The notes under the pieces were generated by a model. The model was not told the origin of the DNA and ran no database searches. It saw only the letters and a list, made by a program, of their open reading frames with translations. 64,000 bases of DNA from NCBI GenBank assembly GCA_029884425.1, contig JAOUHV010000010.1, positions 1-64,000 of the forward strand, read 5' to 3'. Position 1 is the stretch's first letter; every line of letters begins with the position of its first letter. Shown here in pieces: positions 26,120 to 33,975 of this stretch. The translations under genes were made by a program, and so were the position numbers. This DNA comes from Gammaproteobacteria bacterium. GTDB lineage: Bacteria > Pseudomonadota > Gammaproteobacteria > S012-40.

Positions 26120-27153
26120 TGCTGAAGGTGTTGATCGCTGAAGATACCCAGGTCGTTGCACAAGTGATTCGCTACGTGCTTGAGCAGGTAGGCGATATCG
26201 AGATTGTTGGCATTGCCGAGAATGGTGCGCAGGCCGTTGAGTTGGTTCGAACCTGTCAGCCAGATATTGTCACCATGGATATTCATATGCCGGTGCTTAA
26301 CGGCTTGGACGCAATCCGCCAAATTATGGCAGAGTGTCCGGTGCCAATTGTTGTGGTTAGTGCAACGGTAAATGCTGCGCAGCAATATGACAGTTTTGAA
26401 GCAATAGAAAGTGGCGCATTGGCCTTGTTGCCCAAGCCGCCATCGATTGATTCAGCGGCATTTGTCGAGTATTGCGCATTGCTGGTGAATACAGTTCGTG
26501 CGATGGCTGAAATAAAAGTAGTGCGCAGAAAGCGCGAAAGTATGCCGCGGGTTACTGCACCGCTAAATAAAATGTCAAGCGCATTGGTGACGCGAAAATT
26601 GGTGCTGCTTGGTGCCTCCACTGGTGGGCCGCATGCTGTACGAGAAATTTTGCAAGGATTGCCGGCCAATTATCCCTGCCCCGTTGTTATTGTGCAGCAC
26701 ATTACATCTGGTTTCCTGGATGGATTGATTGCCTGGTTGCGTAGCAAGTGTGCGCTGAAAATCAAGGTGGCGAGTAATGGCGAGGTTTTGCAGGCTGGCT
26801 CGGTGTATTTTGCGCCGGATAATGTTCACTTGGAGTTAGACGCTGTCGGGGATCAGATAGTTGCTCGATACAGTGATGCTGCGCCAGTGAATGGGTTCAG
26901 ACCGTCGATTGATCGTTTATTTGGTTCGATTGAGCCTGGGTTGGCGCGTGGTGTCGTCGCCGCTGTATTGACCGGCATGGGGGGCGACGGTGCGAGAGGT
27001 TTGTTGGCGCTAAAATCCAGCGGTGCACTCACTTTGGCGCAAGACGAGCAAAGCAGTGTTGTGTACGGCATGCCGGCTGTTGCAGTACAAATAGGGGCGG
27101 CAATGCAGGTATTGTCACTGGAAGGTATCGCGGCAGTGTTGGCCGACCGATAA
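26119..27153 (+). CDS. CheB-type receptor methylesterase/response regulator (WspF-like)
   Basis: 344 residues. An N-terminal receiver (phospho-Asp54 in VTMDIHMPVLNG) is joined by a linker to the methylesterase domain with the catalytic triad Ser167 (GASTGGP), His194 (VQHITSGF) and Asp290 (GMGGDGARG). It removes methyl groups from the receptor when phosphorylated by the kinase. The ATG overlaps the cheA stop by one base. It closes the operon; no cheY, cheD, cheZ or GGDEF response regulator follows. Its base composition is closer to the genome average than the genes before it. Confidence 0.88.
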   Translation: MLKVLIAEDTQVVAQVIRYVLEQVGDIEIVGIAENGAQAVELVRTCQPDIVTMDIHMPVLNGLDAIRQIMAECPVPIVVVSATVNAAQQYDSFEAIESGALALLPKPPSIDSAAFVEYCALLVNTVRAMAEIKVVRRKRESMPRVTAPLNKMSSALVTRKLVLLGASTGGPHAVREILQGLPANYPCPVVIVQHITSGFLDGLIAWLRSKCALKIKVASNGEVLQAGSVYFAPDNVHLELDAVGDQIVARYSDAAPVNGFRPSIDRLFGSIEPGLARGVVAAVLTGMGGDGARGLLALKSSGALTLAQDEQSSVVYGMPAVAVQIGAAMQVLSLEGIAAVLADR

Positions 27154-27175
27154 TTTTCTCCCGATCTGCACAAAG

Positions 27176-27817
27176 TTACCGCGCGCGCCGTTGTTGCGCA
27201 CGGCTCAAGGCCAACAGACCCAAAACGCCAATCATCATCAGTAGTCCACTGGAGGGGTTGGGCACGTCAGCAACATATTCGCGCTGTGATTGACGAATAA
27301 AGTACGCAGCCCGATTGTTGCTGACAGTGGTGAGAATCAGGTTGTTGGGGAATTTGAAAAATTGTTCTTGTGACTGTCCCGCGTTGTTTAGTGACAGTTG
27401 GCCAAGTACCGGGTTGGTGAAGGTGGTCTCGGCGATGATGCCGTTGGCACCTCTGCCTTGGTTATTGCTGTAGGTGTAACCGATGTTGTCTAGCAATGCA
27501 GTGACAGCAGCGTAGTCGGCGGTGCTGAAACTGCCCAAGCTGCTGATGCCGGCATTGCCCCAAAATTCACTGACCTGGAGTTTGCTGGCGAGTGTCCAGT
27601 CGGCGAAGTCAAAGCCATTGCATTTTTTTGCGCTAATCTTGTAGATGTCACATCCTTGGGTGACAGTCAGATCCAGCCACTCCAGGCCAGTTTGCGTATC
27701 CCAGGTGATATTGTTGCCCGTGCCGTAATCCGGGTCATTGGCTTCAATCAGTACAGCAGAAGCCGAGTGGCTGACGAGCAGCAGGCCGATAGCAGACAGT
27801 GCATGACGTAGTTTCAT
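27176..27817 (-). CDS. PEP-CTERM-type exported protein
   Basis: 213 residues. It has an N-terminal signal peptide (MKLRHALSAIGLLLVSHSASA) and a mature domain with TQTGLEWLDLTVTQG, common in PEP-CTERM proteins. The C-terminal sorting signal is a VPNP motif at 185-188, a hydrophobic helix (GLLMMIGVLGLLAL) and a basic end QQRRAR. The motif is VPNP rather than the usual VPEP. Such proteins are processed by an exosortase (EpsH family) and go to the surface or matrix. No exosortase gene is in the window. Molecular function is unknown. Confidence 0.75.
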   Translation of the reverse strand: MKLRHALSAIGLLLVSHSASAVLIEANDPDYGTGNNITWDTQTGLEWLDLTVTQGCDIYKISAKKCNGFDFADWTLASKLQVSEFWGNAGISSLGSFSTADYAAVTALLDNIGYTYSNNQGRGANGIIAETTFTNPVLGQLSLNNAGQSQEQFFKFPNNLILTTVSNNRAAYFIRQSQREYVADVPNPSSGLLMMIGVLGLLALSRAQQRRAR

Positions 27818-27934
27818 AGGAGCTTCCAGAAAACAGGACTGGCCGGTGGGATTTACCCCATTCTTTTTATTATTTCGGCCTGTGGCGGTCAGGCATTAGA
27901 GCGGAAGGAATTATATTTTCGGATCGATCAATTT

Positions 27935-27965
27935 GCGCGGTCCAAGACAAGTTGCTGGACCGCGC
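27935..27965. repeat. Perfect 10-bp inverted repeat between uppP and the PEP-CTERM gene
   Basis: GCGCGGTCCA (27935-27944) and TGGACCGCGC (27956-27965) with an 11-bp loop, 33 bp after the uppP stop on the minus strand. There is no strong U tract in either direction, so it may be a weak terminator or mRNA-stabilising hairpin for uppP. Confidence 0.5.
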
Positions 27966-27997
27966 GAATGTTGTATCGCATTGATTCGTTGAGTTTT

Positions 27998-28795
27998 TTA
28001 CCAGAAGATGACGAACAGCGCGATGCCCAACAGTATTCGGTAGATGACGTATGGCCCCATGCCCATCCGGTCCAGCCACTTCATGAACAGGAAAATACAG
28101 GTGTAGGCACTGACGGCGGAGAACAGCACGCCAAGCGTCAAGGTGCCCCAGTCGACCGGGGCACTTTGTTCGATCAAATCCTTGGTGGCCAGAACGCCAG
28201 CACCGAGGATGGTGGGAATGGACAGCAAAAATGAGAAGCGGGCGGCAGCCTGGCGATTCAGGCCCAGCATCAGCGCGGCGGTAATGGTGATGCCGGAGCG
28301 CGAGGTTCCAGGGATTAGCGCAATGGCTTGGGCAAAGCCGATGATCAGCATGTCGCGCAGGGTCAGGCTGTGCTCGTCACGGTCGCGAGTGCCTTTGATG
28401 TCAGCCCACCACAGCAGCAAACCGAACAAAATTGAGGTGGTGGCCAGAATTAATGGGCTGCGCAGGCTTTCCTCAACAAAATCCTTGGTTACAAAACCAA
28501 TGACAATGACAGGAATGGTGGTGATGATGATGGCCCAGGCAAGGCCGCTGTCGCCAACGCGCTGGCGCGCCACCAGCGATTTACCCCAGTCGACCGTGGT
28601 GCGCAAAATTTCCTGGCGCAGATAGAACACAATGGCAGCCAAGGTGCCGACGTGTACGGAAATATCGAAGGCCAAACCTTGATCGGGCCAGTGGAGAATT
28701 TCAGGGACAAGAATCAGGTGGGCAGAGCTGGAAATGGGAAGAAATTCAGTGAGACCCTGTACCAGGGCAAGTACCACAATCTGTATAAAATCCAT
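27998..28795 (-). CDS. uppP: Undecaprenyl-diphosphatase (BacA type)
   Basis: 265-residue membrane protein that dephosphorylates undecaprenyl pyrophosphate to recycle the lipid carrier for peptidoglycan and other envelope polymers. The two active-site motifs are visible: LTEFLPISSSAHLIL near residues 15-29 and IPGTSRSGITI near 160. About eight hydrophobic helices; normal length. Divergent from the acetolactate synthase gene. Confidence 0.93.
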   Translation of the reverse strand: MDFIQIVVLALVQGLTEFLPISSSAHLILVPEILHWPDQGLAFDISVHVGTLAAIVFYLRQEILRTTVDWGKSLVARQRVGDSGLAWAIIITTIPVIVIGFVTKDFVEESLRSPLILATTSILFGLLLWWADIKGTRDRDEHSLTLRDMLIIGFAQAIALIPGTSRSGITITAALMLGLNRQAAARFSFLLSIPTILGAGVLATKDLIEQSAPVDWGTLTLGVLFSAVSAYTCIFLFMKWLDRMGMGPYVIYRILLGIALFVIFW

Positions 28796-28929
28796 GGAGT
28801 AAATTATTCATGCTGGTGAAAGGTTGATAATGATACCGTAGTTATCTGGAAAATGTATGTGTTCAATTTGCTGTTGTTGATGCGTTCAGGGCATGATTGG
28901 CCCAATGTGACGGTGTGAGGATGGTTTAA

Positions 28930-30561
28930 GTGAAAGCCGCAGAGTTGTTCGTGCGTTGTTTGGAAAATGAAGGCGTGGAATACATCTTTGGTATTCCCGG
29001 CGAAGAAAATTTGGATGTCATGGATGCGCTGCTGGAATCGCCTATTCAGTTTGTGACCACGCGTCATGAGCAAGGGGCTGCGTTCATGGCGGATGTCTAT
29101 GGGCGCTTAACCGGCAAGGCAGGTGTGTGTCTGGCGACGCTTGGGCCGGGCGCGACCAATCTGGTGACCGGGGTTGCCGATGCCAATATGGATCACGCGC
29201 CGCTGGTGGCGATTGCTGGTCAGGCTGACACCGAGCGCTTGCACAAGGAATCACATCAAGTACTGAACCTGGATGAAATGTTTAGCCATGTCACCAAGTA
29301 CAGTTCCAGTATTTTGACGCCCAATATCATTGCCGAAGTGGTGCGCAAGTCGTTCAAAGTGGCGATGAGTGAGAAGTTCGGCGCCAGTTTTATCGAGTTC
29401 CCGGAAAATATCGCCAAAATGCAGGTCGAAGGCCGGCCCATGAAGGTGAAAAATTCGGTGCTGCCGGAGCCAGAAACGGGTCGGGTGGCTGCTGCGGTGG
29501 AACTGATTTCACAGGCCAAGGCGCCGATTATCCTGGCGGGTAACGGCGTAATTCGCACTCGTGCCTGGGAGGCTCTGGCGGATTTTGCCGAAAAACTCAA
29601 CATTCCGGTCGCCAACACCTTCATGGCCAAGGGCGTAATTCCGTTTCGGCATCCCATGGCGCTGGGCAGTGTCGGCCTGCAGGCAAATGACTACGCCAAC
29701 GTGGGATTTTCGCGGGCCGATGTGATCATTTGCGTAGGCTATGACTTAGCGGAGTACCACCCCAAGTTTTGGCATCCTACCCGGGATCGGATACTGATTC
29801 ATATTGATACAACCAGTGCGGAAGTGGATGCTCACTATGAGGTAAGTGTCGGCATTGTCGGTGATATTGCCAAGAGTTTGGAGCGTATTGCTGCACAGGC
29901 ACTGCCCCATGAGGGACGTCTGATGAGTCCGCTGCGCGACGCGCTGATCAGTGAAATGAAGCACCATGCCCATGACACCGATTTCCCGGTTAAGCCGCAA
30001 AAACTGATCTGGGATTTGCGCACGGCGATGGACAGTGATGACGTGGTTATTTGCGATGTCGGCGCACACAAAATGTGGATGGCGCGGATGTTCCGCTGTG
30101 ATCGGCCCAACACCTGCATTATTTCTAATGGATTTGCCAGTATGGGAATTGCGGTGCCTGGTGCCCTGGCCGCTAAACTTGTCTATCCCGACCGCAAGGT
30201 GGTGGCGGTAACCGGCGATGCCGGTTTCTTGATGAATTCACAGGAAATTGAAACTGCCATGCGCTTGAAAACTCCGTTTGTCATCCTAATATGGAACGAC
30301 AACGGTTATGGCCTGATCGAGTGGAAACAAATGCGCGCGTTTGGGCGTCCGTCCAATGTGCATTTTACCAATCCGGATTTTGTGATGTATGCACAGGCCT
30401 TTGGTGCCAAGGGCTACCGGATTAGCAAAACTGAGGACTTGTTACCTACTTTGCGTAGGGCCTTGGCCGATAACACGGTTAGTATCATTGACTGTCCCGT
30501 GGATTACGGCGAGAACCTAAAGTTGACTGAACAACTGGGCGAAATGGTGATGCCATTGTGA
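28930..30561 (+). CDS. Acetolactate synthase, catabolic (AlsS/BudB-like) type
   Basis: 543-residue thiamine diphosphate enzyme. The N-terminal domain has GIPGEENLDVMDAL and the catalytic Glu47 in TTRHEQGAAFMADVYGR. The ThDP-Mg motif near residues 430-465 reads VTGDAGFLMNSQEIETA then WNDNGYGLIEWKQ. The length and motifs fit acetolactate synthase of the AlsS type, which condenses two pyruvates. No small regulatory subunit (ilvN) and no acetolactate decarboxylase lie beside it. Other ThDP decarboxylases of this superfamily cannot be fully excluded. GTG start supported by a purine-rich GTGAGGATGG 10 bp upstream. Confidence 0.8.
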   Translation: MKAAELFVRCLENEGVEYIFGIPGEENLDVMDALLESPIQFVTTRHEQGAAFMADVYGRLTGKAGVCLATLGPGATNLVTGVADANMDHAPLVAIAGQADTERLHKESHQVLNLDEMFSHVTKYSSSILTPNIIAEVVRKSFKVAMSEKFGASFIEFPENIAKMQVEGRPMKVKNSVLPEPETGRVAAAVELISQAKAPIILAGNGVIRTRAWEALADFAEKLNIPVANTFMAKGVIPFRHPMALGSVGLQANDYANVGFSRADVIICVGYDLAEYHPKFWHPTRDRILIHIDTTSAEVDAHYEVSVGIVGDIAKSLERIAAQALPHEGRLMSPLRDALISEMKHHAHDTDFPVKPQKLIWDLRTAMDSDDVVICDVGAHKMWMARMFRCDRPNTCIISNGFASMGIAVPGALAAKLVYPDRKVVAVTGDAGFLMNSQEIETAMRLKTPFVILIWNDNGYGLIEWKQMRAFGRPSNVHFTNPDFVMYAQAFGAKGYRISKTEDLLPTLRRALADNTVSIIDCPVDYGENLKLTEQLGEMVMPL

Positions 30562-30585
30562 TTTTATCTTGTTATGGGAGACTAA

Positions 30586-31401
30586 ATGCCTGATTCTAAT
30601 AAAAATCTAACAAGGCATTGGCGTGAGTCGCCAGTGGGCGAGCGGCGACTGCGACTGTTGAGTTACAACATTCAGGTGGGGATAGCCTCCAACCGTCCAC
30701 ACCATTATCTAACGCGCAGCTGGAAGCATGTCCTGCCGCACGGTTCGCATTTTCACAATCTGGATGCCATTGCGGCGGTGATTCGTGATTATGACGTGGT
30801 CGGCCTGCAGGAGGTGGATTCGGGCAGTCTGCGCAGCAGTTTCGTCAACCAGGTGCACTATTTGGCCGAGCGGGCGGGCTTTGAGCACTGGTATCAACAG
30901 CGCAACCGTAATCTTGGTCACATTGCCTGTCACAGCAATGGTCTGTTGACGCGTTATCCGGCGCTGGATGTCGAAAACCACAAGCTGCCGGGAACCATGC
31001 CGGGGCGTGGGGCGATGATGGCGCGTTTTGGTGATCCAACCGATCCGTTGGTGGTGGTGCAGATGCACCTGGCGTTGAGCCGGCGCGCGCGTATGCAGCA
31101 GTTTGAATATGTGGCGGAAATGGTGCGTGGCTACCGCCATATTGTGCTGATGGGTGACATGAACTGCCAGCCGGGCAGTGAGGAAATGCGCTGGTTACTG
31201 GATAAAACTGGTTTGCAGCAACCCTTGCTGGACATGCACACTTTCCCGAGCTGGAGTCCCAACCGCATGTTGGACCACATTTTGGTTTCGCCGACATTGA
31301 AAGTTGAGAATATGCACGTCCTCAGTGAGGTTGATATCTCAGACCATTTGCCGATCAGTATGGAAGTAGTGATTCCCGAAGCGATCAAACTTGTCGCCTG
31401 A
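30586..31401 (+). CDS. Endonuclease/exonuclease/phosphatase (EEP) family protein
   Basis: 271 residues with the EEP fold motifs in order: LRLLSYNIQVG (Asn), VVGLQEVDSGS (Glu), VQMHLAL (His), VLMGDMNCQPGS (Asp/Asn), DHILVS and ISDHLPISM (Asp-His). The family hydrolyses phosphodiester or phosphomonoester bonds in nucleic acids, lipids or sugars; the substrate cannot be read from sequence. No signal peptide. It directly precedes a diguanylate cyclase gene by 57 bp, a pairing I recall in Pseudomonas near dgcP. Confidence 0.8.
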   Translation: MPDSNKNLTRHWRESPVGERRLRLLSYNIQVGIASNRPHHYLTRSWKHVLPHGSHFHNLDAIAAVIRDYDVVGLQEVDSGSLRSSFVNQVHYLAERAGFEHWYQQRNRNLGHIACHSNGLLTRYPALDVENHKLPGTMPGRGAMMARFGDPTDPLVVVQMHLALSRRARMQQFEYVAEMVRGYRHIVLMGDMNCQPGSEEMRWLLDKTGLQQPLLDMHTFPSWSPNRMLDHILVSPTLKVENMHVLSEVDISDHLPISMEVVIPEAIKLVA

Positions 31402-31458
31402 GTGCACAACTGTCGGGTGATATGAAGTTATTCTCAATCGGACAGGAATAGTACAGCC

Positions 31459-32994
31459 ATGGCAGAAGGAACAAAAGGGAGTGATGTTGATCGTTGGCGT
31501 TTGATGTTGGAGGACGCTGAACGTGAGCATCAACAGGCTCAGCAGCGTTGGTCGGAGGACCAGGCAACGCTGTGTACGGCGATCAGTCGCCTTACACACC
31601 AGCTGGATCACACGGAGGGCGCGAATGACCTGATCCGGGTTATTCGTGATGCGGTGAAAGGCTCGGTCGATTTGGCCGCACTTAAAGCCGCGAGTGAGCA
31701 ATTGGCGCATCGCAGCTTGCAGCCGTCATCTGCCAAAAAAGAAAATTCTTCGGTCACCGACCTGCACCATCTGCAATATTTTTTCAGCAAACTGAGCCTG
31801 CCTGATAGCCGCCAGATAACGCTACAAGAATTGGTTGGGCGTATTGAAAAAGCGCACCAGCCCGAGGAGTTTATTGAAATTCTGGATGCTTCCGTAGCGT
31901 TGTTACAGCCGCTGATCAGTGTTGGCGAGCAGAACGCCAGTGCGCAAGTGTGTTCGCTGATGGTGTCAGAAATCATGGTTCAGCTATTAGAACGGTTGAG
32001 TCTGCCATCAGAAGTTAGTCAGCGTCTGCAGACGCTCAGAAAAAGTCTGGAACAAGGCGTAGAGCAGGGAGCCTGGTCTGGGGTGCTGGAAGAAATTGCC
32101 GACATGGCGGCTGATATTCGCGGAAAAATTCACGCCGAACGTCTTGAGACAGAACAGTTCTTGAAGGGCGTTACCGAGCGGCTGGATGACATGGATGGAT
32201 TTTTGTCGGGCTCAGAAAAAAACTTGTTGCGATCGCAACAAGAGGGTCAGCAGCTCAACGATGCGGTCAGCAAAGAAATGCAGGGTCTGCATGCGACTAT
32301 TACGGCGAGTAAAGATATTGATAACCTTCGGCGCGATATCAGTTTACAACTCAAAAATATTACTGGCCACTTGAGTGTGTTTCGCTCCAATCAGAGTCAA
32401 CAACATAGCGAGGCTGTACTCGAAGTCAAAAAGCTCAAGGAGCGTTTAAGCAAGGTTGAAGGCGAAGCGAAGAAATTGCGCGAGCGTATTGTGTTTGAGC
32501 GCAAGCAGGCGGTGACGGACAGTTTGACAGGCTTGGGTAATCGTCTGGCCTATGATGAACGCATTGCGCATGAATTGGCGCGCTGGCGCAGGTTTCATCA
32601 AGACTCTGCGTTGGTGGTGTGGGACGTTGATTTTTTCAAACGTATCAACGATTCGTATGGACATGCTGCCGGCGATAATGCGCTGCGTAGCATAGCAAAA
32701 ATTGTTGCAGGAAAAATTCGTGAAACTGATTTTCTTGCCAGGTATGGCGGCGAAGAATTTGCGCTGTTTATGCCTGGCGCAGATTTGGCTGCAGCGATGA
32801 ATGTAGCTGACAAGCTGCGTTTGGCGGTTCAGGAAGCCAATTTCCGGTTTCGTGGCGAACCGGTACAAATCACGATTTCTGCCGGTGTAACCCAGTTGCG
32901 CGAAGGCGATACGCCGCACACCTTGTTTGAACGTGCAGACCAGGCGTTGTACAGGGCAAAAGAACAAGGACGAAATCGCGTCATATCAGGCTGA
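31459..32994 (+). CDS. Diguanylate cyclase with N-terminal helical domain (DgcP-like)
   Basis: 511 residues. The first ~330 are almost entirely helical and charged, with a long coiled coil just before the catalytic part (VLEVKKLKERLSKVEGEAKK). The C-terminal GGDEF domain begins DSLTGLGNRLAYDE, has VVWDVDFFKRINDSYGHAAGD, and the active-site signature RYGGEEF. A product-inhibition I-site RETD lies exactly five residues before GGEEF. It should make c-di-GMP from two GTP in the cytoplasm. Domain layout resembles Pseudomonas DgcP, a polar diguanylate cyclase, but orthology is not proven. ATG 31459 lies 57 bp after the EEP gene. Confidence 0.85.
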   Translation: MAEGTKGSDVDRWRLMLEDAEREHQQAQQRWSEDQATLCTAISRLTHQLDHTEGANDLIRVIRDAVKGSVDLAALKAASEQLAHRSLQPSSAKKENSSVTDLHHLQYFFSKLSLPDSRQITLQELVGRIEKAHQPEEFIEILDASVALLQPLISVGEQNASAQVCSLMVSEIMVQLLERLSLPSEVSQRLQTLRKSLEQGVEQGAWSGVLEEIADMAADIRGKIHAERLETEQFLKGVTERLDDMDGFLSGSEKNLLRSQQEGQQLNDAVSKEMQGLHATITASKDIDNLRRDISLQLKNITGHLSVFRSNQSQQHSEAVLEVKKLKERLSKVEGEAKKLRERIVFERKQAVTDSLTGLGNRLAYDERIAHELARWRRFHQDSALVVWDVDFFKRINDSYGHAAGDNALRSIAKIVAGKIRETDFLARYGGEEFALFMPGADLAAAMNVADKLRLAVQEANFRFRGEPVQITISAGVTQLREGDTPHTLFERADQALYRAKEQGRNRVISG

Positions 32995-33060
32995 AACGGT
33001 TGGGTTTGGCGGTCACCGGTGTTTATGGTACCGTGAATGTTTTCATGATTGAGATTGGCG

Positions 33061-33975
33061 ATGAAACTTCGGTACTACACGCTGGATGTTTTTACGGATC
33101 AGATCTTTGGTGGTAATCAGTTGGCGGTGTTTCCCGAGGCCGGGGTGCTGACCGATAGGCAAATGCAGTTAATTGCCGGTGAACTCAATCTTTCCGAAAC
33201 GGTGTTTGTCACCGAATCAAAAAATCCTGAATGCATAAATCGATTGCGAATTTTTACTCCTCGCTGTGAATTGCCTTTCGCGGGACATCCGACGGTGGGC
33301 GCGGCGTTTTTATTGGCAAAAATAGGCGCCATCTATCTGGAATCTGGCGACACACGTGTGGTGTTTGAAGAAGGCGTGGGGCAGGTGCCGGTAGAGATTC
33401 GTTCGCGTAATGGTCAGCCCGGATACACCCAGTTGACAACGGCTGTGCGGCCACAGTTGGGTAATGATGTCCCCGGTCGCGAGATCGTGGCCTCAATGTT
33501 GAGCTTGGCGGTGGGAGATATTGTCAGCGATGAGCACGCCATCCAGACGGCATCATGCGGTGTACCCTATCTGCTGGTGGAGTTAAATTCGCTGGCAGAT
33601 GTTGCGCGGGCAAAGCTGAACTATCTGGTGTGGAAGCAATATCTGCAGCAAACCGAAGCGGCGGCAATTTATTTGTATGCACGCGAGGCCATATTACCCA
33701 GTTCGCACCTCCATGCACGGTGCTTTGCGCCAGGCTTGGGTATTTTTGAAGATGCTGCCACCGGCAGCGCGGCGAGTGCCTTGGCCGGGGCGTTGGCGAT
33801 GCGTTCGAGCAAGTCCGATGCGGAATTCCGCTGGATTGTGGAGCAGGGCTTTGAACTAAAGCGTCCCAGCTTTCTGGAGGTCCAGGCAGTAAAACGCAAT
33901 GGCAATGTAATGACGGTAAAGGTGGGCGGAAGCTCGGTGATTGTCGCCGAGGGACTGATGACTGTGCCGGAATAG
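33061..33975 (+). CDS. PhzF-family isomerase
   Basis: 304 residues of the PhzF (diaminopimelate-epimerase-like fold) family. Conserved segments are YYTLDVFTDQIFGGNQLAVF, the probable catalytic Glu46 in LNLSETVF, RIFTPRCELPFAGHPTVGAA, and GIFEDAATGSAASALAGAL. Family members isomerise diverse small metabolites; phenazine synthesis is one case only and no other phz gene is near. ATG 33061 is preferred to TTG 33049 because family proteins begin with this M-K-x-x-x-YTLDVF segment. Confidence 0.85.
   Translation: MKLRYYTLDVFTDQIFGGNQLAVFPEAGVLTDRQMQLIAGELNLSETVFVTESKNPECINRLRIFTPRCELPFAGHPTVGAAFLLAKIGAIYLESGDTRVVFEEGVGQVPVEIRSRNGQPGYTQLTTAVRPQLGNDVPGREIVASMLSLAVGDIVSDEHAIQTASCGVPYLLVELNSLADVARAKLNYLVWKQYLQQTEAAAIYLYAREAILPSSHLHARCFAPGLGIFEDAATGSAASALAGALAMRSSKSDAEFRWIVEQGFELKRPSFLEVQAVKRNGNVMTVKVGGSSVIVAEGLMTVPE

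Noticed and set aside
30586-31401. Calling the EEP protein a DNA repair exonuclease III
   Set aside because: The fold motifs are shared by sphingomyelinases, inositol phosphatases and nucleases; the diagnostic DNA-binding segments of XthA are not evident.
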